64,000 nt of DNA from CAZAMI01 sp964627805 (GTDB lineage Archaea; Thermoproteota; Thermoprotei_A; Sulfolobales; NBVN01): assembly GCA_964627805.1 (NCBI GenBank), contig CAZVLA010000051.1, positions 1 through 64,000 on the forward strand, written 5' to 3'. This document shows, piece by piece, positions 53,438 through 61,849 of the stretch. Position numbers and translations under genes: made by a program. Under the pieces are notes generated by a model, which was not told the origin of the DNA, did not search any database, and was given only the letters and a program-made list of their open reading frames with translations. Each line of letters opens with the position of its first letter. Within the stretch, counting starts at the first letter, position 1.

Positions 53438-53791
53438 ATGGTAGCAGAGGCATTATCTAGGGAGGAGAAGGAGCGTTTTTTGAGGGCTCTTGAGGAGGAC
53501 CGTAGTTTTAGGTATGCTGTCATGGGCTTACTAGGGTTTAAGGAAGTACTAGAGAGAATCTCAAGAATTGAAGAAAGAATAGTCAAAATAGAGGAGAGGA
53601 TCATTAAGCTGGAAGAGAGGCAGCAGAAGCTAGAGGAGCGTCAGCAGAGGCTTGAGGAGAGGTTCGCAAAGCTTGAGGAAAGATTCGCTAAGTTAGAAGA
53701 AAGGCAGCAAAAGCTTGAGGAGAGGCTTGAGAAGCTTGATAGGACCGTGGTGGTTATAGCTCATAGGTTCGGAGTGCTTAGTGAGTCCTGA
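53438..53791 (+). CDS. Coiled-coil N-terminal part of an interrupted DUF3782-like protein
   Basis: The 117-residue product consists mostly of heptads (KLEERQQ, RLEERFA) between residues about 45 and 100, encoded by a 21-bp tandem repeat at about 53600-53735. The stop TGA at 53789-53791 is followed in the same frame by FREAMKYVIEEVLG, which continues the family pattern (coiled coil, then a nuclease-like domain). So this and the next ORF look like one gene split by a single nonsense change. Codon use is mixed (AAA, AGA, GAA are common), unlike neighbours, which suggests a mobile or recently gained gene. Confidence 0.6.
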   Translation: MVAEALSREEKERFLRALEEDRSFRYAVMGLLGFKEVLERISRIEERIVKIEERIIKLEERQQKLEERQQRLEERFAKLEERFAKLEERQQKLEERLEKLDRTVVVIAHRFGVLSES

Positions 53792-53803
53792 TTCCGTGAG
53801 GCT

Positions 53804-54136
53804 ATGAAGTACGTTATTGAGGAGGTCCTCGGTGTTGCTGAGGTTGATAGGTGGGTATGTAAGGATGTGGAGGGTGTGGTTTACGGGTACCCATCAGTTG
53901 TTGAGGTGGATGTTGTTGTTAAGGATAAGGAGCACGTACTGATTGAGGTTAAGTCTAGGGTTTCTAAGGGCGACGTAGCTGAGTTATACAGGATAGGTAA
54001 GCTATACGAGAAAGTAGAGGGTATTAAGCCTAAGCTACTCATAATCGGTGGCTTCATAGATGAGCGCGCCTACGAAGCTAGCCGTAAGTTAGGTGTTGAG
54101 TTAAGACCTATACTGGGCAGTAGTTCCCATACCTAA
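53804..54136 (+). CDS. Nuclease-like C-terminal part of an interrupted DUF3782-like protein
   Basis: The 110-residue product starts at ATG 53804, four codons after the TGA, in the same frame as the preceding coiled-coil ORF. VVEVDVVVKDKEHVLIEVKSR contains the D-(x)n-E-V-K pattern of a PD-(D/E)XK nuclease fold, followed by KGDVAELYRIGKLYE and KLLIIGGFID. It might still be made from its own start, or the gene may be inactive. In crenarchaeal relatives, both parts are usually one polypeptide of about 230 residues. The last 4 bases overlap the convergent gene. Confidence 0.6.
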   Translation: MKYVIEEVLGVAEVDRWVCKDVEGVVYGYPSVVEVDVVVKDKEHVLIEVKSRVSKGDVAELYRIGKLYEKVEGIKPKLLIIGGFIDERAYEASRKLGVELRPILGSSSHT

Positions 54137-54912
54137 CCTAGTACGTAGTTAGGTATGGTTACGGTAGGTACGGTTACTAAGCCAGCACCTACGTCATCGA
54201 ATCTGAACCTACTCGTAAGTTCCTTAATTACCTCCTCAGACTTCCTAGTTAGTGCTGCGGGTATGTCTAGGTAGGCTATGAATGGGTGTGGGTTGCACTC
54301 CTTGAGCTTACCTCCCCTCGTGTCGGGCTTAGTCAGTCTCCAGTACCTCTTCGCGTCCTTACTCACCTCCACCTCCTTCCTCCTGACGTACTCTCTAGGG
54401 CTTACGTGACCTAACCAGAGCTTCCTCAGTAGCTCGATGTCGGCTTCGTAAGCATCTAGTATGCTGTAGTCAGCTATCCTTAAGTGGAGCTTCATGTACT
54501 GATTATCCAGCCTAACCTTAGAATTGACGACGTGTATAGCTAACTCAGTAACCTCCCTAATTACTTCCTCCCCGAAGGCTATGGCTGGGGAGACGTAGGT
54601 AGAGGCTAGGACAGCCCCCTCCACGAGGACCTCATCAGTACTACCTAAGTAATCAATACACGCACGTACTAAATCAACTAAGGACCCGCTGGGGTAGTGG
54701 AGGGGCCTCAACTGCTTAGTGAGGTTAAGCCCCCTACTCCTAAGTCCCTCAAGTACCTTAGGAGGTACACCAACTAACCTATACCTAAACCTCCTACTCA
54801 ACCACCTAAGGATGTTAGGAGCTAACTCATCATTAGGATCAATTATTAGTACCCCCCTCAAGTTCTTAACTAAGGCAGCGTACCTAGAGAACGAAACCAG
54901 CAACTTAGGCAC
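54133..54912 (-). CDS. Hypothetical soluble protein
   Basis: The 259-residue product has no membrane segments. It begins with a possible alpha/beta region (LLVSFSRYAALVKNLRGVLIIDP, RFRYRLVGVPPKVLEGLRSRG) and has a charged middle with ARG/LYS-rich DIELLRKLWLGHVSPREYVRRKEVE. I do not recognise it. Codon use matches the resident genes, so it is likely expressed. Start is GTG at 54912. Confidence 0.55.
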   Translation of the reverse strand: MPKLLVSFSRYAALVKNLRGVLIIDPNDELAPNILRWLSRRFRYRLVGVPPKVLEGLRSRGLNLTKQLRPLHYPSGSLVDLVRACIDYLGSTDEVLVEGAVLASTYVSPAIAFGEEVIREVTELAIHVVNSKVRLDNQYMKLHLRIADYSILDAYEADIELLRKLWLGHVSPREYVRRKEVEVSKDAKRYWRLTKPDTRGGKLKECNPHPFIAYLDIPAALTRKSEEVIKELTSRFRFDDVGAGLVTVPTVTIPNYVLG

Positions 54913-55031
54913 CTAAGTGAATAAGGTGAGGATCTAATTAAGGATTACATTATGAAGCTGAGATCAGTAAGAGCTATCCGCACCCAACGTAGCTCCCCTA
55001 GAGGGTATTGAGTTAGTGGTGATCACAGAAA

Positions 55032-55841
55032 CTACTTAGTTACCGACGTAAATACTACCTTTACAGGGAACTCACTAGGCTTTATGGGTGACCAGTACTC
55101 TACATCATAGTAGGGGTACGTTAAGGAGGTTGATGAGGCGTACGGATTACCGGCAACCCATACTGGGTAATTATTCACTGCGTTGAGTAGTTCAGCTCTT
55201 CTAAAAATTATCGTGACCCCTGGTTTAGGTATGAATTTAAACCATACTTTATAGAGCTTAGTTGATGCATTGTACTCAACCCATGCCTCATACACGCACT
55301 TACTATCCTCAATGATTACTGGATTTGATACTGTGTTTGATTTAGTTAGTAAAGCTACCTTACTACCTATGACGGATTTACCTAACTTAAGTACGGTAAT
55401 AGTCTCTCCACCGCCGGGGGTTAGTAGCTTTATGTAGTACCTGCCCGGGGGTATGTTCTCCTTAGGGTAGAGTATTACTTCACCAACCCCACCTACGGGT
55501 ATCTTAAGTGGGTACTCCGTAAGTACTAAAGTAGTTTCGTAGATCCTACCATTACCTGCTACCACATACGCTGATACGTTATTAATGGTTACTGGGTCGG
55601 GTCCGTGGTTAGCTATTATTAAGTTAAGACCGTACACCTTACCATCCTCAGTACGTGGGTTAACTGCCTCAATAACTAATACACTAGTAGTTACTGCTTG
55701 AGGAGATACCTTACCTACGTACCCACCCATTATTAGGTATAGGGGTATGGCTATGACTACGGATATCAGTATTAATGTAACCACCGATGCTGTAGTACTT
55801 AACGCTGACTTAAGGTGCATACCATACTTAATTAGCGTCAT
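55032..55841 (-). CDS. Secreted protein with pilin-like N-terminus
   Basis: The 269-residue protein starts with a short basic leader and then KSALSTTASVVTLILISVV, which looks like an archaeal class III (prepilin/archaellin-like) signal with a long hydrophobic helix. The rest is beta-rich, with NLIIANHGPDPVTINNVSAYVV resembling a small Ig-like module common in archaeal secreted proteins. It might be a pilin-like surface subunit. No PibD, PilB-like ATPase or platform protein is present in the window. Start ATG 55841; ATG 55820 possible. Confidence 0.6.
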   Translation of the reverse strand: MTLIKYGMHLKSALSTTASVVTLILISVVIAIPLYLIMGGYVGKVSPQAVTTSVLVIEAVNPRTEDGKVYGLNLIIANHGPDPVTINNVSAYVVAGNGRIYETTLVLTEYPLKIPVGGVGEVILYPKENIPPGRYYIKLLTPGGGETITVLKLGKSVIGSKVALLTKSNTVSNPVIIEDSKCVYEAWVEYNASTKLYKVWFKFIPKPGVTIIFRRAELLNAVNNYPVWVAGNPYASSTSLTYPYYDVEYWSPIKPSEFPVKVVFTSVTK

Positions 55842-55965
55842 CGGGTTACTTAGGTGTTAACGTATTATTAAGGGAGGTAGTATTAGCTACTAACAGCATT
55901 CATTAAGTAATCGAGAGACACTGTGGAGAAACTTATTATTAACGACTGAGCGTAGATCCCGATTA

Positions 55966-56880
55966 CTAACTACGATCTAGGAGGGAGAGCCTAAGGACCG
56001 CCTCCTCCATACTCATTAAAGGCTCACGTAACCTAATATCCCTACCTACTAACGAGCTTAGCTCCTTCTCTATAGTACCCTTAATTAAGTCTTTACATCC
56101 TTCGTAGAACCCCCCCACGATGCAGAACCTAGGTGACGTATTAATTAATGAGTAAGCAGCGTAGAGGGCTCTAGCGACCTCCCTCCCAACCTCTTCAAGG
56201 ATCTCCTTAGCTACCCTATCCCCTCTGCGTGCCTCCCTAACTACGTACTTAGCGAATCCCGCAATGAGTGCTTTAGGGGATCTTGTTGAGTATACCTTAA
56301 CTATGAAGTCACCTACGTCCTCAATACTTAAGTACTCAATAAGTGCCCCTAGTAAGGAGGTGTACTCACCTCTATAGTCTAGGTACCTCAGAGCAGCCTT
56401 AAAGCCTGCTGACCCAGCGTGCCATGCACTACCAGCGTCGTCTATTAAGTGACCCCACCCACCAACCTTAACCTCCTGCCCTCCCTCACCGACTCCGTAC
56501 ACTGAACTCCCTGTCCCCATAATCATGACTACTCCCTGCCCCCCTCGGAAGCACGCGTAGTGAGCTACTAAGTAGTCCTCAAAGACCTCAACGCTCCTCC
56601 CCAGCCCCTCACTAGTGACTGCCCCGACGTAGAAGGACCTCCAAGCACCGTGCCCTGTACCAGCAGCTGATATAGCTACTAAGTCAGCCTGCCCGTAGCC
56701 AGCACTCCTCAATACCTTCCTCAAGCACTTAACGATGTTCTCCCTACCCACCTCCGGAGGTACTGAGGATGGGTTTGAGGGGCCCTCAACGCATGAACTA
56801 ATGACCTTAAAGTCCGTAGTGAAGAGCTTAGCCTTAGTACTGGTTGCTCCGCAGTCCATCCCCACTAGGACCTTAGTCAT
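55966..56880 (-). CDS. BadF/BcrA-type ATPase family kinase (N-acetylglucosamine kinase-like)
   Basis: A protein of about 304 residues with the actin-like ATPase fold: phosphate 1 motif VGMDCGATSTKAKLF, ISAAGTGHG, VFEDYLVAHYACFRGGQGVVMIMGTGSSVYG and GGWGHLIDDAGSAWHAG. The closest function type is the eukaryotic-like N-acetylglucosamine kinase group of this family. It follows the membrane-protein gene in the Opp-type operon, so it may phosphorylate an imported sugar. ATG 56880 has a strong GAGGGGGGA ribosome site; an in-frame TTG at 56913 is less likely. Confidence 0.85.
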   Translation of the reverse strand: MTKVLVGMDCGATSTKAKLFTTDFKVISSCVEGPSNPSSVPPEVGRENIVKCLRKVLRSAGYGQADLVAISAAGTGHGAWRSFYVGAVTSEGLGRSVEVFEDYLVAHYACFRGGQGVVMIMGTGSSVYGVGEGGQEVKVGGWGHLIDDAGSAWHAGSAGFKAALRYLDYRGEYTSLLGALIEYLSIEDVGDFIVKVYSTRSPKALIAGFAKYVVREARRGDRVAKEILEEVGREVARALYAAYSLINTSPRFCIVGGFYEGCKDLIKGTIEKELSSLVGRDIRLREPLMSMEEAVLRLSLLDRS

Positions 56881-56890
56881 TGATCCCCCC

Positions 56891-57589
56891 TCAGTACCTA
56901 CCCCTGAGTGCAAGTGCTCCTAGTACGTAGGTAGTGAGTATTATTGATGTTTGAGCCCATAGGGTTGGTGAGGGCTTAGGTAGTGATTGAGTAGCTAGTA
57001 TTATGGGTGAGAGGAATAAACCGACACAGAGCAGGTAATTCACTAACTTACCCTTCAGTACGTAGTAAGCAGCTAATACGTTCAAGGCCCCAGCTAAGAC
57101 CCCTAAGCACCTCCACGTAATCAACCTACGCTCAGCAAGTACCTTAGCGACCCTGAAGAGGTCTGGAGGTGGGTTATAGGTGAGGGCTACGTAAGCTAAC
57201 GCGATACCTAGAGCTAGTAGTAGAGATACTGAGAGAGCTACTACATCGGATCTACCCTCCTGCTTAGTCGACTTGATTAAGTTAAGGAGTGATAGAGGTA
57301 CTGAGGTAGCTATTAAGGCTATTGCTAAATAAATCTGGAGGTACTTACTAGGTAGTGCTAGGGGTGACGTAAGTAACTCAATCACCGCAGTAGTTAGTAC
57401 GGCTACGTAGCCTCCCCTAATGCAGAGTACCGCTAATGCGGCATTCAGTATTACCAGTGATGAGGTAAGTACCATGGACTCCACGTTAGGTAGGTAAGGT
57501 ACTAAGGTAGCTAAGGTGGCTGATGAAGCAATTAATGCGGTAACTAGTGAGTACTTAATTAATTCATTAAGCCTTAAAGACCTAACCAG
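56891..57589 (-). CDS. Multi-span membrane protein with probable CTG start
   Basis: The frame encodes about seven hydrophobic spans (e.g. SSLVILNAALAVLCIRGG, YLQIYLAIALIATSVPLSLL, LSVSLLLALGIALAYVAL). The first ATG/GTG/TTG is GTG at 57484, but the open frame with typical codons extends upstream to the dppC stop codon, adding LVRSLRLNELIKYSLVTALI-like residues. CTG at 57589 lies 3 bases after the dppC TGA, with AGGAGGAGGTGG just upstream, so a CTG start is the simplest reading. The family is unknown. It may belong to the uptake system of the operon. Confidence 0.65.
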   Translation of the reverse strand: MVRSLRLNELIKYSLVTALIASSATLATLVPYLPNVESMVLTSSLVILNAALAVLCIRGGYVAVLTTAVIELLTSPLALPSKYLQIYLAIALIATSVPLSLLNLIKSTKQEGRSDVVALSVSLLLALGIALAYVALTYNPPPDLFRVAKVLAERRLITWRCLGVLAGALNVLAAYYVLKGKLVNYLLCVGLFLSPIILATQSLPKPSPTLWAQTSIILTTYVLGALALRGRY

Positions 57590-57592
57590 AAC

Positions 57593-58486
57593 TCACCACC
57601 TCCTCCTCGGGTTTAGGTAATCATCTATGGCCTCCCCAACACATATGAATCCCATCACGGTAATAGCTAGTAGGAGCCCGGGGAGGACTATCCATAGCCA
57701 GTTATGATTCATAACTACTGCAAGCATGTTAGCGTATGCAGTATACATTACGTAACCCCAGTCCGGAGTGTTGGGGTCCCCAAGACCTAGGAAGGAGAGG
57801 GATGCTGCGGTGACCATGAATCCCGGAGTAAGGACGGTTATTCTAGAGAGGAGCAGAGGTGTTGTTTGGGGTAGTATATGCTTGAACATGATCCTAGAGG
57901 GGCTAGCCCCAAGTAGCTTAACGGCATCTACGTAGGGCATGTTCTTCAGTTGCATTACTTGAGCTCTAATGATCCTAGCTGTTGAGGGCCACGAGATGAG
58001 GGCTATCACTACCGCCGTATCCCATAACGTCCACCTACCAGCACCTATTAGTTTAGATACTATGAACCCCTCCCTAAATAAGGTAGCGAATACTATCAGT
58101 AGGAGGAGTGAGGGTAGTAGCATGAGTGCGTCGCTAACGAACATCATTAATGAATCTACTACACCCCCATAATACCCTGAGATAACACCTATTACGCCAC
58201 CTATAGCTATGGTTAGTATAGTAGCTAGGAAGCCAACGAGTAGTGATGCCCTAGCACCGTAGACTATCTGAGTCCATATATCCTTCCCTTCATAATCCAG
58301 TCCGCAGGGGTGCTTAGGGCTTGGAGGTGTGAAGGTCTGCTCGAATATCTGCGTTGGTGTGTATGGGGTAAATAACTGCGGGAACGCGGCTAGGACCGTT
58401 ATGAATGCTAGTATGGCTAAGCCCACGACACCCATTCTATGGTGGGTAACGTACTTAAGCCCCTCGACGAACCCCAAGTACATCAC
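57593..58486 (-). CDS. Opp/Dpp-type ABC transporter permease (DppC-like)
   Basis: The 297-residue permease has about six spans. The N-terminal region HHRMGVVGLAILAFITVLAAF, then CGLDYEGKDIWTQIVYGARASLLVGF and the EAA-like coupling loop MPYVDAVKLLGASPSRIMFKHILP (about residue 180) are typical of DppC/OppC. It works with the DppB-like permease and the binding protein. Its start overlaps the upstream gene by 4 bases. Confidence 0.93.
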   Translation of the reverse strand: MMYLGFVEGLKYVTHHRMGVVGLAILAFITVLAAFPQLFTPYTPTQIFEQTFTPPSPKHPCGLDYEGKDIWTQIVYGARASLLVGFLATILTIAIGGVIGVISGYYGGVVDSLMMFVSDALMLLPSLLLLIVFATLFREGFIVSKLIGAGRWTLWDTAVVIALISWPSTARIIRAQVMQLKNMPYVDAVKLLGASPSRIMFKHILPQTTPLLLSRITVLTPGFMVTAASLSFLGLGDPNTPDWGYVMYTAYANMLAVVMNHNWLWIVLPGLLLAITVMGFICVGEAIDDYLNPRRRW

Positions 58487-59478
58487 CCCGTAGACCTTAT
58501 TCTAGGGTCTAGGTAGGCATATAGTATCTCAGCAATCGTTACCGATACTATAACTGCTAGGGCTATGATGTAGAACGAAGCAAGTACTACGGGGTAGTCC
58601 TTATTCCATATAGCCTCATATATTAACCTACCCATCCCCGGGTAGTTAAAGACGGTCTCAGTAACTACGGCACCCCCGAAGAGGAACCCTATATCAATAG
58701 CCATCATAGTTATTACTGGGGGTAGTATGTGCCTCATAACGTACTTCTCAAGTATTAAGGACTCCCTATAACCGACAGCCCTCAACGTCGTTACGTAGTC
58801 ACTACTCATTTCATCCATTATCATGTTCCTTATCGTGAATAAGTAATTAACAGCAGCTAACTTAGAAAGGCATATCACGGGTAAGATTACGTGCCAGAAC
58901 CAGTCAACTATGTAGTGGAGCATATTACTGGTTCTAATCTCTGACGACGCCGTGAAGGGGAAGAAACCACCTACGTAGGAGAGGAAGTAAAGGAAGAGCA
59001 TTCCGAGCCAGAAGACTGGGAGGGACCTATACATGAGGGCGGACCAGAGGACTACGGACTCCCTAATACTTCCGTGGTGCCTAGCCGTGTAGAGACCTAT
59101 TAATACACCTAGCATCGAGCCCAGTACGTAGGCAGCGAGTACTAACCCTAAGGTGTTAATGAGTCTAGTACTGACTAGGGAGATTATTGGTTGGTTCCAT
59201 ACAGGAGAGACCATCTTGAATAGGGAGAGCGTGAACATACCGTATATTACCTTACCTAAACCAACGATTAGGTTATCCTTATAGCCCCACTTACTTAGAA
59301 GGTACTCATACTGCTCCTTAGTTAGCTTACCCATAGCCAAGTACTCATCAAATGGCGTGCCAGGAGCTAAGCGCATGAGTATGTATATTAACGCCATTAT
59401 AAGTACTAGGGTGCCTAACCTATGGAGTACCTTCGACACTATGTAGGTAGCCATTCCACGTCCAGGCATGCTCGACAC
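58483..59478 (-). CDS. Opp/Dpp-type ABC transporter permease (DppB-like)
   Basis: The 331-residue permease has about six spans. LAPGTPFDEYLA after the first helix and the EAA-like loop DYVTTLRAVGYRESLILEKYVMRHILPP with FGGAVVTETVFNYPGMGRL near the C-terminus are DppB/OppB hallmarks. In Crenarchaeota such importers carry both peptides and oligosaccharides. The matching ATPases (OppD/OppF) are not in this operon or in the window. Confidence 0.93.
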   Translation of the reverse strand: MSSMPGRGMATYIVSKVLHRLGTLVLIMALIYILMRLAPGTPFDEYLAMGKLTKEQYEYLLSKWGYKDNLIVGLGKVIYGMFTLSLFKMVSPVWNQPIISLVSTRLINTLGLVLAAYVLGSMLGVLIGLYTARHHGSIRESVVLWSALMYRSLPVFWLGMLFLYFLSYVGGFFPFTASSEIRTSNMLHYIVDWFWHVILPVICLSKLAAVNYLFTIRNMIMDEMSSDYVTTLRAVGYRESLILEKYVMRHILPPVITMMAIDIGFLFGGAVVTETVFNYPGMGRLIYEAIWNKDYPVVLASFYIIALAVIVSVTIAEILYAYLDPRIRSTG

Positions 59479-59608
59479 CTTCTACATATACGGTGCCGAC
59501 CCTCCTCAATACATTACTTGGTATCCCCTACTTAACTCAAGTAGGTTTAGTTGGTGGGTATTGAGGGTTTAAAAATAGTTGATTTAGGTGTAGAGGAGTT
59601 ACTTAAAG

Positions 59609-61627
59609 TTACTTTCTCCTAAATGCTGCGTAACCTATGATGATACCTACTACGATACCTATAATGAACCCGACGACCGCTAGGACCGTACCACCCGCAC
59701 CAGCCCCTACCTGCTTAGTCACGGTAGTGGTTACGGTCTTAGTTACCGGTGCTTGAGTGACTGACTTAGTCACGGTGGTGGTTACGGTAGCCGCTCCCTT
59801 AGTTACGGTTACGGTCTTACCTGCGGGGGCGGCAGCGGTTACGGTGGTGGTTACGGTGACGGTTACTTCCTTGGGTTGAGGAGCTACTACGGCCTTACCG
59901 ACTAGGTCTGGATTAAGTTCAGTTAGTTCTAGCTGTGTAGGTAAGCGGCACTTCTTAATAAGTACTGACGCACTGAACTCCACGGGTCCTTCCTTACCGA
60001 GGGCTACCTTAGACCCCAGTACCGACCAGAACCCTGCTGTGTAGCCTACTGGGGAGGCTATCCAGTCCTTGAACTTATCGATTCTGTAGGGGGTAGCTAC
60101 TATTGGGTGGTAGAGACCTACTAGGAAGGCCTCCCTAATCAGTACCTTCTCAGCAGCCCAAGCTAACCTAGGATCTCCGGTCCTTATGAAGGCCTGAACT
60201 AACGCATCATAGACTGGGTTACTGTAGTGGAGTACGTTACCTGGGTCGCCAGTAGTGAACCAGCTTAATGCTATTGGGCTGTGCGGTACGTAACCAACTA
60301 TAGCCATGTCGAATGATCCCTTACCCCACCTTGACCAGTACACCTTACTAGCTAGCTTCTCAACCCTCACCTTAATACCTACTGCCTTCAGGTAGTTAGC
60401 TATTTCATCAGCTATGGCATCCCTGAAGAACGCATCTCCCGGTGCCCTAGTTATTAGGTCAAGTACTAACTTCTTACCGTCCGGAGTTTCTCTCCAGCCA
60501 TCACCGTCGATGTCCTTATAGCCTAGCTTATCGAGTATCTTCTTAGCTAATTCCGGATTATACGGGTATACCTGCTCCTTAGGTACGTAGTATGAGTATA
60601 TACCGAACCTAGGTCCTAGGAAGCCCATAGTACCCGGTATAGCTCCGTCCTTTCCGTAGTACTTCTGGACTATGGCGTCTACGTTTATTGCATACAGTAT
60701 GGCCTTCCTGAAGAGTACGTTCTTGAATACGTCCTTATTGATGTTGAGTACCAGCATGTGGGTTGATGTTGATGGGCACCTATATATCCTTATGTTGGGG
60801 TTATTAGCTACTGCCTTCTCTAACGAACTCAGTAACTTACCGAAGAAGTAGTAATAACCGCCGTCTACCTCACCAGTACTTACCATCATAGCGAATGTGT
60901 TCCTGTTAGTTACTACCTTAATCAGTAAGTTACTGACCTCCGGTGCGCCTCTGTAGTACTTATTGAATGCTACTAACCTTACGTACTTACCCGGACTTAC
61001 CTCAACTACCTTAAACGGCCCGCACCCAACGAGCTCCTCAGGCTTCGTTAGCGATACCGTAGTGTCTGGTAACTTACTCCATATGTGCTTAGGTACTATG
61101 TAGAGTGTAGTGAATGCCTCTAGGAGGAACCTATCAGCTGCTGCCTTAGATAAGTCGTAAGTTAGTTGTACGGTGTACTTATCGACTTCCTTAACACTTA
61201 GTAAGCCCTCATACACGTACTTGCTAGGTGCTACATATACTTGAGGCTTACTCTTAACTAATTCAATCGTGTATACCACATCATCGGCCGTTACGGGCTT
61301 ACCGTCATGCCATACCGCATCCTTCCTTAGGTAGAACGTAAGTACCTTAGTATTACCGACTACCTTAATATCCCACTTCTCAGCGAGTTCAGGAACTATC
61401 GTTACGCCGTCCGGTGCCTTCCTAACTAATGGTACGTAGATCTTACTCAGTACTATGTCGTCGTAGACCGTAGTGAAGGTTAGTGGGTTCAAGGTCTTCC
61501 AAGGCGGGGTAGCTAATACTACCTCAGTCTGGGCTTTAACCCCTACTAGGGCTGGTGAGGTAAGTACTGATGTTGTCACCAACGCTAGTGCTAGTAGAGC
61601 TAGTAAGCTAAGTAATAACCTCCCCAT
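59609..61627 (-). CDS. Opp/Dpp-type ABC transporter substrate-binding protein, C-terminally anchored
   Basis: The 672-residue protein has an N-terminal signal peptide (about residues 1-32), an SBP family 5 domain to about residue 580 (VYDDIVLSKIYVPLVRK, WDIKVVG with KAVWHDGKPVTADDVVY-type DAVWHDGKPVTADDVVYTI, GTMGFLGPRFG), a Val/Thr-rich stalk with repeats like VTVTTTVT and a final membrane anchor with a basic FRRK end. It presents peptides or sugars outside the membrane. This is the classic layout of thermophilic archaeal binding proteins. Confidence 0.93.
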   Translation of the reverse strand: MGRLLLSLLALLALALVTTSVLTSPALVGVKAQTEVVLATPPWKTLNPLTFTTVYDDIVLSKIYVPLVRKAPDGVTIVPELAEKWDIKVVGNTKVLTFYLRKDAVWHDGKPVTADDVVYTIELVKSKPQVYVAPSKYVYEGLLSVKEVDKYTVQLTYDLSKAAADRFLLEAFTTLYIVPKHIWSKLPDTTVSLTKPEELVGCGPFKVVEVSPGKYVRLVAFNKYYRGAPEVSNLLIKVVTNRNTFAMMVSTGEVDGGYYYFFGKLLSSLEKAVANNPNIRIYRCPSTSTHMLVLNINKDVFKNVLFRKAILYAINVDAIVQKYYGKDGAIPGTMGFLGPRFGIYSYYVPKEQVYPYNPELAKKILDKLGYKDIDGDGWRETPDGKKLVLDLITRAPGDAFFRDAIADEIANYLKAVGIKVRVEKLASKVYWSRWGKGSFDMAIVGYVPHSPIALSWFTTGDPGNVLHYSNPVYDALVQAFIRTGDPRLAWAAEKVLIREAFLVGLYHPIVATPYRIDKFKDWIASPVGYTAGFWSVLGSKVALGKEGPVEFSASVLIKKCRLPTQLELTELNPDLVGKAVVAPQPKEVTVTVTTTVTAAAPAGKTVTVTKGAATVTTTVTKSVTQAPVTKTVTTTVTKQVGAGAGGTVLAVVGFIIGIVVGIIIGYAAFRRK

Positions 61628-61697
61628 TTAAGCCTACCTCCACGTACCCTAGGGAGGAATTAACGATAAAGAGGCTCTGGTATTAATGTAATTGCTT

Positions 61698-61716
61698 TGA
61701 AAGTAAATTACTTTCA
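61698..61716. promoter_or_regulatory. Palindrome upstream of the Opp-type operon
   Basis: TGAAAGTAA-A-TTACTTTCA is a perfect 9-bp inverted repeat with a one-base centre, 71 bases upstream of the binding-protein start on the minus strand. It is near the expected promoter. It is a candidate operator for the transporter. Confidence 0.45.
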
Positions 61717-61803
61717 GATTACTACGCCTTAAGCTATTTAGGAAGAAAAGAATTTACCAAGTACTTACTTAGTGGAGGCAGTAAGTAATTACTACCTACT
61801 GAG

Positions 61804-61831
61804 CAAATATATTACTTACTGAGTAAGTAAT
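61804..61831 (+). promoter_or_regulatory. Promoter of phoU-like gene with overlapping palindrome
   Basis: AAATATAT at about 61805-61812 is TATA-like. It merges into ATTACTTAC-TGA-GTAAGTAAT (61811-61831), a perfect 9-bp inverted repeat. This position, between TATA and the expected transcription start, suits a repressor site, perhaps for self-control by the AbrB-domain protein. Inference. Confidence 0.45.
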
Positions 61832-61849
61832 TAGTTTGGTGGGCTTAGA

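Noticed and set aside
53600..53735. Tandem 21-bp repeat considered as a CRISPR or satellite array
   Set aside because: It encodes coiled-coil heptads in frame; there are no spacers and no cas genes in the window.
53789..53791. TGA as a selenocysteine codon
   Set aside because: Not at a catalytic Cys position, no visible SECIS-like structure, and selenocysteine is not known in Thermoproteota of this type; a nonsense change is simpler.
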